From DASSUW01 sp963811895 (GTDB lineage Bacteria; Actinomycetota; Thermoleophilia; Solirubrobacterales; Solirubrobacteraceae): 64,000 nt of DNA. The notes below the pieces were generated by a model that did no database searches, had not been told where the DNA came from, and worked only from the letters and a program-made list of their open reading frames with translations. The stretch lies in contig CAWETE010000010.1 in the NCBI GenBank assembly GCA_963811895.1, positions 248,001 to 312,000 of the forward strand, in the 5' to 3' direction. The translations under genes and the position numbers were made by a program. This document shows positions 34,436-42,481 of this stretch, piece after piece (positions within the stretch are counted from its first letter, which is position 1; the number at the start of each line of letters is the position of its first letter).

Positions 34436-35337
34436 AGCTGGGCCTGCTCACCGCCGCCTTCCCGACGCTGACGCTCGACGAGATCGCCGACTGGGCGGCG
34501 GCCAACGGCTTCGAGACGCTCGAGGTGGCGTGCTGGCCGGCGGGGGAGGGCGCCGCGCGCCGCTACGCGGGCGTCTGCCACATCGACGTCGACCGCCTCG
34601 ACGAGGGGGTCGTCGACCGCCTCGCGCAGCGCGGCCTGCAGATCTCGGCGCTCGCCTACTACCCCAATCCGCTGTCGGGCGACGCCGAGGCGCGCGCCGC
34701 GGCCCACGAGCACCTGCGCAAGGTGATCGAGGCGGCGGGGAAGCTCGGCGTGGGGATCGTCGGCACGTTCGTGGGCCGCGACCGCACGAAGAGCCTGCCG
34801 GACTCGCTGGCCGAGTTCCGCGAGGTCTGGCCGCCGCTGGTGGAGCACGCCGCGAGCCACGGCGTACGGATCGCGATCGAGAACTGCCCGATGATCTTCT
34901 CCCACGACGAGTGGCCGGGCGGCGACAACCTCGCCTACGCGCCCGCCATCTGGCGGGAGATGTTCACGGCGATCCCCGACGAGCACTTCGGGCTCAACTT
35001 CGATCCCTCGCACCTGATCTGGCAGATGATCGACGTCGAGCGCGCCGTGCACGAGTTCGGCGAGCGGATCTTCCACGTCCACGGCAAGGACCTCGAGGTG
35101 CGGCCCGACGGGCTGTACGAGCACGGCGTGATGAGCGCCGGCATGGGCTGGCAGGTGCCGCGGCTGTGCGGGCTCGGGCAGGTCGACTGGGGCCGCTTCA
35201 TCGGCGCGCTGTACGCCGTCGGCTACGACAACGTGGTCTCGATCGAGCACGAGGACCGTCGCTTCGAGGGCTCGGTCGAGCTGGTCCAGCGCGGCTTCAT
35301 CATCGCCCGCAACACGCTGCGGCCGCTGCTGGCGTGA
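34432..35337 (+). CDS. Sugar phosphate isomerase/epimerase (TIM barrel)
   Basis: This 301-residue protein is an AP-endonuclease-2 type TIM barrel. Metal ligands are visible in RIAIENCP (Glu), GLNFDPSHLIW (Asp, His), IFHVHGKDLE (His) and NVVSIEHEDR (Glu). Such enzymes act in inositol, xylose or 3-keto-sugar pathways. The start overlaps the upstream oxidoreductase stop, and that pairing is common for 3-keto-glycoside or inositol degradation. Confidence 0.9.
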   Translation: MKLGLLTAAFPTLTLDEIADWAAANGFETLEVACWPAGEGAARRYAGVCHIDVDRLDEGVVDRLAQRGLQISALAYYPNPLSGDAEARAAAHEHLRKVIEAAGKLGVGIVGTFVGRDRTKSLPDSLAEFREVWPPLVEHAASHGVRIAIENCPMIFSHDEWPGGDNLAYAPAIWREMFTAIPDEHFGLNFDPSHLIWQMIDVERAVHEFGERIFHVHGKDLEVRPDGLYEHGVMSAGMGWQVPRLCGLGQVDWGRFIGALYAVGYDNVVSIEHEDRRFEGSVELVQRGFIIARNTLRPLLA

Positions 35338-36328
35338 TCGGCCTCGCCAAGCTGGCGCCGGGCGAGGGGAACGTCGACCTGGCCGAGCGGCCGGAGCGGC
35401 CGCCCGGGCCGGGCGAGGTGGCGCTCGACGTGCACGCGGCCGGCGTGTGCGGCACCGACCTGCACATCTGGCTCGGCGAGTACGACAGCGTGCCGCCCGT
35501 GACGATGGGCCACGAGGTGTGCGGGACGGTGGCCGAGCTCGGCGAAGGCGTCGACGACTCGTGGCTCGGCGCCCGGGTGGCGGTCGAGACGTTCTTCTCC
35601 ACCTGCGGGACGTGCGACTACTGCCGCGCGGGCCGGCTGAGCGTGTGCGCCGCAGCGGCGCTCGATCGGCACCCACGTCGACGGTGGGTTCGCGCCACGG
35701 CTGGTGATCCCGGACGCGCAACCTGCACCGAGTGCCCGAGAAGATGCCGGACGCCGCCGCGGCGCTCTCGGAGCCGCTCGCCTGCGTGTGCAACTCGCTG
35801 ATCGACCCGCCCAGGGTCCGGCACACCGACGAGGTCCTCGTCATCGGTCCGGGCGCGATCGGTCTGCTCGCCGCGCAGGTGGCGGCGGCCGCCAACGCGC
35901 GGCGCGTGACGGTGCGCGGCACCGAGCGCGACGGCGCCAGGCTCGCGCTGGCCGAGCAGCTCGGGTTCGAGACCTCGGTGGGCGGCGCGCCGCCGGAGGC
36001 CGACGTCGTCGTCGAGTGCTCGGGCGCCGAAGCCGGGATCGCCGACGCCCTGCGCGCCGCCCGGCCGCGTGGGCAGATCGTGCAGATGGGCCTGCGCGGG
36101 GCCGACGTGACGATCCCCTACGACCTGATCTGCTTCCACGAGCTGACGGTCAGCGCCGGCTTCGCCTCCAACCCGCTCTCGTGGCGGCGGGCGATGCTGC
36201 TGCTGCGCGCCGGCCAGGTCGGGCTCAGGCCGCTCGTGACCGAGGTCGTCCCGCTGCGCGACTGGCGGCGCGCCTTCGAGGCCTCGCGCGCCGGCGAGGG
36301 CGTCAAGTACGTGCTGGACCCGCGATGA
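35334..36328 (+). CDS. Zinc-dependent alcohol dehydrogenase, two frame breaks
   Basis: The GTG at 35334 overlaps the isomerase stop. The catalytic zinc site is GVCGTDLH with GHEVCG, and the structural zinc site is CGTCDYCRAGRLSVC. After that cysteine the frame slips near 35653; the family sequence IGTHVDGGFAPRLVIPD continues one frame on, then slips again near 35719. The rest (PEKMPDAAAALSEPLACV, cofactor loop VIGPGAIGLLAAQVAAAA) runs to 36328. Removing one base at each place restores a 330-residue sorbitol/threonine dehydrogenase-like enzyme. Confidence 0.82.
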
Positions 36329-36948
36329 CCGCGGTGATCTTCGACTGCGACGGGACGCTGGTGGACTCCGAGCCGCTGGCCCGCACCGCCTGGGAGCGCG
36401 CGCTCGCGCCGTACGGCTACGAGCTCACCGACGCGGACGCCGAGTCCTCGGTCGGCCTCCCGTACCCGCGCGTGCACGCGTACTTCGCCGAGCGCGCCGA
36501 CCTGCCGGCCGCCGAGCCGTTCTGGGCCGAGTTCTCGGGCGAGCTGTTCGCGCTGATCGACAGCGAGCTGGCGCCGTTCGACGACGCGGTGGGCGCCGCG
36601 CGCGAGCTGCGCACCCGCGGGATCCCGGTCGGCGTCGCGTCCTCCAGCCCGCGCGACCGGCTCGAGCGCACGCTGCGCCGCGCCGGCCTGCTCGACGCCT
36701 TCGACGTCGTGGTGGCGGGCGACGAGGTGACCAACGGCAAGCCGGCGCCGGACATGTTCCTGCTCGCCGCCGAGCGGCTCGGCGTCGCGCCGGACCAGTG
36801 CATCGTCATCGAGGACAGCCCGCCCGGCGTGCAGGCGGGCGTGGCCGCCGGGATGCACACCATCGGCGTGTCCCGCACGGGGGCGACGCTCACGGGCGCC
36901 GACCGCGTGGTTGACTTCCTCACCGCCGACGTGATCCTCGCCAAGTGA
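36325..36948 (+). CDS. HAD-superfamily sugar phosphatase/phosphoglucomutase-like
   Basis: This 207-residue HAD hydrolase has motif I FDCDGTLVDSEP, motif II VGVASSSP, the lysine in NGKPAPDMFL and motif IV VIEDSPPGV. It resembles beta-phosphoglucomutases and 2-deoxyglucose-type phosphatases. It overlaps both neighbours by 4 bases. It probably dephosphorylates or rearranges an intermediate of the pathway encoded by this operon. Confidence 0.9.
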   Translation: MTAVIFDCDGTLVDSEPLARTAWERALAPYGYELTDADAESSVGLPYPRVHAYFAERADLPAAEPFWAEFSGELFALIDSELAPFDDAVGAARELRTRGIPVGVASSSPRDRLERTLRRAGLLDAFDVVVAGDEVTNGKPAPDMFLLAAERLGVAPDQCIVIEDSPPGVQAGVAAGMHTIGVSRTGATLTGADRVVDFLTADVILAK

Positions 36949-37862
36949 TCGCCACCGCCACCTCCTCGATCGTCACCAACGGCAGTGCCGCCGGCTGCCG
37001 CGCGATCGACCTGCGCGTGGAGGGCGGGATCGCGCTCCGGCTGCTGCCCGACCGCGGGCTCGACGCCGCCGACGCCTGGTACGCGGGCGTGCCGCTCGAC
37101 TGGCGCTCGCCGGTGGGGGAGACGGGCAGCGTCGCGGACGACTGGATGCTCTCCTTCGGCGGCGGGCTGATGGTGACGTGCGGCCTGCGCAACGTCGGCG
37201 TGCCGAGCGAGGGCCACGGCCAGCACGGCGACTACACGTTCCAGCGCGCCGACGTCGAGGCGATCGAGCGCTCGGGCGACGCGCTGATCGTCCAGGGCAG
37301 CATCTCCGAGGTGGCCGCGCTCGGGCATCACCTGCACGTGGCGCGCACCTGGCGCACCTACGCCGGCCAGGGGCTCGTCCAGCTCGAGGACGTGGTCACC
37401 AACCGCGGCCACGCGACCGAGCCCGCGCTCCAGCTCTACCACGTCAACCTCGGGCCGCCGCTGTGGTCGGAGGGCGCTTCGCTCTCCATCAACGCTCGCG
37501 AGACCCGTCCGCGCGACGCCGACGCGGCCGCGTTCGCCGACGCGTGGCCGGACGCGCCGGCGCTGCAGCCGGGCGCGCCCGAGCGCGTGTACGAGCACGA
37601 CGTCGCGCCGGGCGCGGACGGCTGGTGCAGCGCGACGGTCAAGCACGGCCCGATCGAGCTCGAGGTCCGCTGGGACGCGGCGACCATGCCGCGCATGTGG
37701 CAGTGGGTCCACCCGTCCTACGGCGTGCTCGGCCTCGAGCCGGCCAACTGCTCCGTCCTCGGCGTCGCGCACGACCGCGCCGAGGGCCGGCTGCCCGAGC
37801 TGGCACCCGGCGAGGAGCGCCGCACCCGGCTCGAGATCCGCGCCCGAGCGGTCGCTCACTAG
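36945..37862 (+). CDS. DUF4432 aldose-1-epimerase-like protein
   Basis: The GTG at 36945 overlaps the HAD stop (GTGA), giving 305 residues. DUF4432/galactose mutarotase-like features are RLLPDRGLDAADAWYAGVPL, FGGGLMVTCGLRN and LYHVNLGPPLWSEG. These proteins fold like aldose epimerases and probably mutarotate or bind a sugar. It is the last gene of the operon that starts at 33299. Confidence 0.85.
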   Translation: MIATATSSIVTNGSAAGCRAIDLRVEGGIALRLLPDRGLDAADAWYAGVPLDWRSPVGETGSVADDWMLSFGGGLMVTCGLRNVGVPSEGHGQHGDYTFQRADVEAIERSGDALIVQGSISEVAALGHHLHVARTWRTYAGQGLVQLEDVVTNRGHATEPALQLYHVNLGPPLWSEGASLSINARETRPRDADAAAFADAWPDAPALQPGAPERVYEHDVAPGADGWCSATVKHGPIELEVRWDAATMPRMWQWVHPSYGVLGLEPANCSVLGVAHDRAEGRLPELAPGEERRTRLEIRARAVAH

Positions 37863-37968
37863 AGTTCGGCGCGGTGCGACGAAGTCTCTAGAGCTACGCG
37901 CAGTACCCGCGACCGCCTCCTTCCGCGTGCGCTGTTCACGCGTGCACGCTTTCGAAAGGAGACGAACG

Positions 37969-38414
37969 ATGGAGATCCGCCGCATCCGCCAGACCGAGGC
38001 CGAGGCCGTCACCGACCTGTGGGACGAGTCGAGCGGCGGCGTGCTCAAGGAGCGCGGCCGCCGCAACATCGCCGCCATGCTCGTGCTCGCCGCGTCGAGC
38101 CACCGGGCCGCCTGCTTCGTCGACGACGGCCTCAACGGCTTCGTCCTCGCCGAGCTGGCCGAGGACGGCCTGCTGCCGTGTCAGTACGGCCGCATCGAGG
38201 AGCTCGACGCCCGCGGCGACGCCGAGCTGGAGCGCGCGCTGATCCAGGCCGCCGTCGACTGGCTGTGGCAGCACGACGTGTTCGTCATCCGCACCGAGCT
38301 CGAGCTCGGGGAGTCTCGCGGAGGTGCGTCGAGTCGCTCGGGTTCGAGCCGGAGACCACCCGCTTCGGGCTCTACCGCGAGAGCTCGACGTCGAACTGGA
38401 CGTCGAGCCCGTAG
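37969..38414 (+). CDS. GNAT-like acetyltransferase, frame broken near 38320
   Basis: A GGAG site 9 bases before the ATG supports the start. The first about 110 residues (MEIRRIRQTEAEAVTDLWDE; AACFVDDGLNGFVLAELAED) look like a GNAT N-terminal half. The frame then slips, and VESLGFEPETTRFGLYRE, the usual GNAT C-terminal stretch, appears in another frame ending at 38414. Two surplus bases or one missing base must be assumed. The last 43 bases overlap the convergent GntR gene. The substrate is unknown. Confidence 0.6.
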
Positions 38415-39130
38415 CGCTCGGCGGCGTATCGCGACTCGCAGAGCTCGAGCGGGCTGCCGTCCTGGTCGTGGATGACTCGCTTCTCGACGAGCAGCGGTGA
38501 GCCTAGGGGGACGTCGAGCAGCTCGGCGTCCTCCGGGCCGGCGGCCTCGGCTCCGAGGCGGGCGCGGCCCATGGTCGGGACGTGGCCGCCCTCCACCAGC
38601 GTGTCGTGGAGCGAGCGGTGCTCGAGGTCGGCGCGCTGGAGCAGCGTCGCGAGGATCGCCGGGAAGACGGCCTCCTCGATCGCCACCGGCTCGTCGTCGG
38701 CCAGCCGCAGGCGGCGCAGGGCGATGACCTCCACGGACGGGTCGAGCTGCAGCCGGGAGGCCTCGGCGGGACGGGGCTCGCGGACCTCGCGGGCGAGGAG
38801 CCGTGAGCTGGGCTCGCGGCCGCGGCGGCGCATCTCCTCGGTGAAGGACAGGAGGCTGCCGGCCTGGCGGTGGACCGGCGGCTCGGCGACGAACGTGCCG
38901 CGGCCCGGCACGCGGTAGACGAGGCCCTCCTGCGTGAGCCGCTGGACCGCGTTGCGGGCGGTCATGCGCGACACGCCGAACTCCTCGCACAGCATCGCGT
39001 CCGAGGGCAGCGGGTCGTCGGGCCGCAGCTCGGCGATGCGGGTGCGCAGCGCCTGCTCGATCTCGTAGTAGCGCGGGACGAACCGGGCCGGCGGCTCGGT
39101 GCTCTCGCGCACGCGCGCGCGGCGGTTCAT
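38372..39130 (-). CDS. GntR-family regulator, HutC type
   Basis: This 252-residue regulator has a winged helix at about 20-85 (YYEIEQALRTRIAEL; LPSDAMLCEEFGVSRMTARN) and a UTRA ligand domain (GRGTFVAEPPVHRQ to the end). HutC-type proteins bind TTGTCTAGACAA-like palindromes. Such a site lies upstream of its own operon (40783-40794) and at two other promoters in this window. I infer it represses all three and is released by a pathway sugar or sugar phosphate. Its ATG overlaps the SMP-30 stop. Confidence 0.92.
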   Translation of the reverse strand: MNRRARVRESTEPPARFVPRYYEIEQALRTRIAELRPDDPLPSDAMLCEEFGVSRMTARNAVQRLTQEGLVYRVPGRGTFVAEPPVHRQAGSLLSFTEEMRRRGREPSSRLLAREVREPRPAEASRLQLDPSVEVIALRRLRLADDEPVAIEEAVFPAILATLLQRADLEHRSLHDTLVEGGHVPTMGRARLGAEAAGPEDAELLDVPLGSPLLVEKRVIHDQDGSPLELCESRYAAERYGLDVQFDVELSR

Positions 39131-39984
39131 GCCCGCACCGCCAGCGCGTCCAGCGCCCAGCGCGACGGCCGGTGCAGCGGCGCGCCCCGCAGGCCGAGGT
39201 CCATCAGCGTCAGGTGCCAGCGGCCGAGGTTCGCGGAAACCACGCGGTCGAGCCGCGGCCCGACGAAGCAGACGTTGGTCGGCGCGCCGAGCAGCGTCCC
39301 CTGCGGATCCTGGGCGACGACCTCGAGGTGCCCGGACGCGTCGAGGTGGTAGATGCGGTCCGGCCGGTAGCAGGAGATCAGCACGCCGCCGTCGGCGGTG
39401 AACGCGATCCCGTCGAGCACCGTGCCGAGCAGCGCCGTGACCTCCTCGCGCGCCCCGGTCTGCAGGTCGAAGCGCGAGACGATCGGGACGTACGACTCGA
39501 CCACCCACAGCCAGCGGCCGTCCGGCGACACCGCGCAGCCGTTGGTGAAGTGCGGGACCGAGCGCGCGAACGTCTCGACCGTGCCGTCGGCGTCGATGCG
39601 CACGAGCCGCCCGTCGTCCGCGCCCCAGCGGCCGGAGTCGCTGACGAACAGCGTGCCGTCGGGCGCGAAGGCGGGCCAGTTCGGGAAGCCGAGGTCCGGC
39701 GCGACGCGCACGACCGCCTCGCCGTCGTACGCGCACAGCGAGCCGTCGCTGGAGGCGCACACCGCGAGCCGGCCGGCCCCGTCGACGGCCAGCCCGAGCA
39801 CGAAGCCCGGCGCCCGCGCGACCTCCTCGACCGCGCCGCCGGAAACGCGGTAGAGCTGTCCGGCCTCGCCGCCGGCCCAGATCACGCCGGCGTCGGGGTC
39901 GTAGGCGACGCCCTCGGGATGGTCGAGCCCGTCGACGAGCACGCGCGCGCGGCCGGGGGCGGGGAGGTGGGCTAGCGGATCCAT
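39127..39984 (-). CDS. SMP-30/gluconolactonase-family protein
   Basis: This 285-residue beta-propeller has the metal ligands of the family: Glu in DHPEGVAYDP, Asn in HFTNGCAVSPDG and Asp in LDGIAFTADGG. Members hydrolyse sugar lactones such as gluconolactone. Following an SDR dehydrogenase in the same operon, it probably opens the lactone that the dehydrogenase makes. The SDR stop TAG directly abuts the ATG. Confidence 0.9.
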   Translation of the reverse strand: MDPLAHLPAPGRARVLVDGLDHPEGVAYDPDAGVIWAGGEAGQLYRVSGGAVEEVARAPGFVLGLAVDGAGRLAVCASSDGSLCAYDGEAVVRVAPDLGFPNWPAFAPDGTLFVSDSGRWGADDGRLVRIDADGTVETFARSVPHFTNGCAVSPDGRWLWVVESYVPIVSRFDLQTGAREEVTALLGTVLDGIAFTADGGVLISCYRPDRIYHLDASGHLEVVAQDPQGTLLGAPTNVCFVGPRLDRVVSANLGRWHLTLMDLGLRGAPLHRPSRWALDALAVRA

Positions 39985-40776
39985 CTACGTGCGCGCGTGA
40001 CCCACGCTGCCGTTGATGGTCAGCCCGCCGTCCACGACCAGCTCCTGGCCGGTGATGTAGCGCGAGGCGTCCGAGCACAGGAAGAGCGCCGCGTCGGCCA
40101 CCTCGTCGGCCGTGCCGATCCGGTGCAGCCCGATCCGCTGCTCGTACACGCGGCGCACCTCGGCCGACCAGGCCGTCTGGTTGAGCGGCGTGTCGATCGC
40201 CCCCGGGGCGAGCGCGTTGACCGTGATGCCGTGGTCGGCGAGCTCCAGCGCGAGCACGCGCGTCATCGCCACGATCGCCCCCTTGGCCGCCGTGTAGGCG
40301 CCGAGGTCGGCGACGGCGAGGATGTCGGCCGCGCTCGAGATGTTGACGATGCGGCCCCCGGTGCCCTGGGCAACCATCGCGCGGGCGGCGGCGCGGCAGC
40401 CGTAGAAGTAGCCGTGCAGGTTGGCGGCCAGCAGCCCGTGCCAGTCCTCGTCGGTGGTCTCCAGCAGCGGCTTGACCATCAGCCGGGCCGCGTTGTTGAC
40501 CCAGATGTCGATGCCGCCGAACGCCTCGACGGCCGCCTCCGCGAGCCGCTCGACGTCCTCGACGCGCCCGGTGTCGCCCTGCAGCATGAGGTGATCGGCG
40601 CCGGACTCGACCTTGTCGATCCCCGCCACGTGCGCGCCCGCGGCGCCCAGCGCGAGCGCGATGGCGCTGCCGATGCCCGTCGAGGCGCCGGTGACGACGG
40701 CGCGCCGTCCGCGGAGGCTGAAGGCGGCTGGCCCGGCCGGTACCGTGGTCGTCGCCGCGTCGTTGTGCGAGCTCAT
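39985..40776 (-). CDS. Short-chain dehydrogenase/reductase
   Basis: This 263-residue SDR is intact: TGASTGIG cofactor loop, WVNNAA, catalytic Ser in VNISSAA and Tyr-Lys in YTAAK, and a C terminus ITGQELVVDGG. It probably oxidises a sugar to a lactone for the SMP-30 protein downstream. It is the first gene of the SDR/SMP-30/GntR operon. The operator lies only about 6 bases before the ATG. Confidence 0.93.
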   Translation of the reverse strand: MSSHNDAATTTVPAGPAAFSLRGRRAVVTGASTGIGSAIALALGAAGAHVAGIDKVESGADHLMLQGDTGRVEDVERLAEAAVEAFGGIDIWVNNAARLMVKPLLETTDEDWHGLLAANLHGYFYGCRAAARAMVAQGTGGRIVNISSAADILAVADLGAYTAAKGAIVAMTRVLALELADHGITVNALAPGAIDTPLNQTAWSAEVRRVYEQRIGLHRIGTADEVADAALFLCSDASRYITGQELVVDGGLTINGSVGHART

Positions 40777-40782
40777 GTCCGG

Positions 40783-40839
40783 TTGTCTAGACGGGTGCCG
40801 TCGAGCGCGACACTACCGGCCCGCGGCACCCTTCGTCAA
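40783..40839 (-). promoter_or_regulatory. Promoter and GntR/HutC-type operator for the SDR operon
   Basis: On the minus strand TTGACG (40839-40834) and TAGTGT (40815-40810) are 18 bases apart. CCGTCTAGACAA (40794-40783), containing the perfect palindrome GTCTAGAC, lies just before the SDR ATG. This is the most symmetric of the three sites and controls the operon that encodes the GntR protein itself. Confidence 0.72.
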
Positions 40840-41046
40840 CGTGATCCGCCACTCGTCTCCGCGCCGCTCGCGGGCGAACGCGTGGCCCTCGTCGGCGGCC
40901 AGCGCGGCGAGGTCGATCGGCGCCTCGGGATCGGTGGCGAGCACGACCAAGGTCTCGCCCGCCGGCAAGCCCGCCAGCTCGCGCCGCGCGTGGATGAGCG
41001 GGAGCGGGCAGATCAGACCGCGGGCGTCCAGGGTTCGTACGATCAG
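40813..41046 (-). CDS. TusA-like sulfur carrier protein
   Basis: About 77 residues contain TLDARGLICPLPLIHARREL, the TusA signature CPxP with its active cysteine, then AGETLVVLATDPEAPIDLAA. The best in-frame start is a CTG at 41046; no ATG or GTG fits, so the start is uncertain. TusA-like proteins move persulfide sulfur. The divergent gene at 41050 is DsrE-like, another sulfur-trafficking family, and the two start almost back to back. Confidence 0.75.
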   Translation of the reverse strand: MIVRTLDARGLICPLPLIHARRELAGLPAGETLVVLATDPEAPIDLAALAADEGHAFARERRGDEWRITLTKGAAGR

Positions 41047-41049
41047 GCC

Positions 41050-41434
41050 ATGATCGCGGTCGTGCTCGAGTCGGGCGAGCTCCAGCGCCTGTACACCGGA
41101 CTGTCCCTGCTCGTCTCGGCCGACGGGCCTGCCCGCGCGCTCGTCGGCTTCGGCGCGCTGGCGCCGATGCTCGACGAGCGCCTGTTCGCGCGCGCCCTGC
41201 GCCCGGAGGCGGCGCCCGACGTGTCCGACGTCGGACGCGAGGCGTTCGCGCGCACGCTCGCCGAGCTGCGCGACACGGCGCTCGCGCTCGAGGACTGCCG
41301 GATCTGGGCCTGCGCCGCGGCCGTCGAGGCGACGGGGACGGATCGCACCGCTGGTGGAGGAGCGCCTGCACGGCGTGCTGTCGACCCCGCGCTTCCTGCG
41401 CGAGGTCGCCGGCGCCGACCTGGTGGTGGTGTGA
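41050..41434 (+). CDS. DsrE-like protein, frame broken near 41344
   Basis: It starts MIAVVLESGELQRLYTGLSL, continues ADGPARALVGFGALAPMLDE and LEDCRIWACAAAVEATG, which fits the DsrE/DsrF-like fold with a cysteine near the usual position. The frame then slips; VEERLHGVLSTPRFLREVAG ends in the next frame at 41434. Deleting one base restores about 127 residues. It is divergent from the TusA-like gene, and the pair may carry sulfur, perhaps for cofactor sulfuration. Confidence 0.65.
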
Positions 41435-41826
41435 GGAGGCTCGCGCTCGTCGTCGCGCTGCTGTTCACCGGCTGCGGGACGGCGTCGCCCGACCTGTTCG
41501 AGGTCAAGCGCAGCGGCGAGGACCGCGCCGCGAACCTGACGATGGTCGTCAACGACGGCGGGCACGTGACCTGCAACGGCAAGGAGCACCCGCTCGACGC
41601 CGACCGGCTGTTGCGCGCCCGCGAGCTCTCGCGCGACCTCGCCGAGCCGGCCGAGCTGGGGCTCGAGCTGCCACCCGGGCCGGGCGCCAACCTGAGCTAC
41701 CGCGTACGTCTGGAGGCAGGGTCGGTCGCGTTCTCGGACACGTCGCGCGGCAACCCGCCGGAGTTCAACCGTCTCGCCGCCTTCACGAAGGACGTGGCCG
41801 AGCGCGTCTGTGGGATCGTTCGCTGA
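41431..41826 (+). CDS. Small lipoprotein of unknown function
   Basis: The GTG at 41431 overlaps the DsrE-like stop. The 131-residue product has a lipoprotein signal (RRLALVVALLFTGC). The mature part is unfamiliar and includes NDGGHVTCNGKEHPLDADRL and a single further cysteine pair. It overlaps the ankyrin gene by one base. Confidence 0.7.
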   Translation: MRRLALVVALLFTGCGTASPDLFEVKRSGEDRAANLTMVVNDGGHVTCNGKEHPLDADRLLRARELSRDLAEPAELGLELPPGPGANLSYRVRLEAGSVAFSDTSRGNPPEFNRLAAFTKDVAERVCGIVR

Positions 41827-42481
41827 TGGACGCGCGCGTAACGGCGCTGGTCGCCGCGATCACGGGCGGCGACGTCGACGCCGTGCGCGAGCTGTTGCGC
41901 GAGGACCCCGCGCTGGCCGAGGCGCGCGATGACGACGGTCTTCCGGTGCTCCTGCTGGCCCTCTTCCATCAGCAGCGCGAGGCAGCCGACGCGCTGCTCG
42001 AGGCCGAGCCCGAGCTGGGCATCCTCGAGGCGGCGGCCGCCGGCCGCGCCGACCGCGTCCGCGAGCTGCTGGCGGCAGACCCCGCAGTCGATCCGCGAAC
42101 GCACCCCGGACGGCTTCACGACGCTCGGTCTCGCCGCCTTCCTCGGCGGTCCCGAGGCGGTGAAGGTGCTGCTGGACCACGGCGCCGACGCCGACGATGA
42201 CGCGAACAACCCGTTCGGCGTGCGGCCGGTGCACGCGGCGAGCGCAGCGCACGACCACGAGACGATGCGGCTGCTGCTGGAGGCGGGCGCCGATCCCGAA
42301 CCAGCGCCAGCAGGGCGGCTTCGTCCCGCTGCACCAGGCGGCGCACACCGACGACGTCGAGATGGCGCAGCTGCTGCTCGCTCACGGCGCCGACCCGGCG
42401 CTGGCCGCCGACGACGGTCGCGACGCGCGGCGGATGGCGGCCGACGACGGCAGCACGCGCGTCGCGCAGCTGCTCGGCTAG
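41826..42481 (+). CDS. Ankyrin-repeat protein, two frame breaks
   Basis: The ATG at 41826 overlaps the upstream stop. Ankyrin units are visible across three frames: GDVDAVRELLREDPALAEAR, then TPDGFTTLGLAAFLGGPEAV, VRPVHAASAAHDHETMRLLL, and GGFVPLHQAAHTDDVEMAQL. Breaks lie at a C4 run near 42081 and a C3 run near 42296; removing one C at each restores about 217 residues. Ankyrin proteins mediate protein contacts; the partner is unknown. Confidence 0.8.

Noticed and set aside
35334..36328. Programmed ribosomal frameshifting in the alcohol dehydrogenase
   Set aside because: There is no slippery heptamer, two slips in one gene would be needed, and the same kind of one-base surplus recurs in unrelated genes, so sequence error is simpler.
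37863..37968. A fourth HutC-type operator (CTCTAGAG near 37890)
   Set aside because: It lacks the GTCTA/TAGAC half-sites and no matching promoter layout is seen around it.
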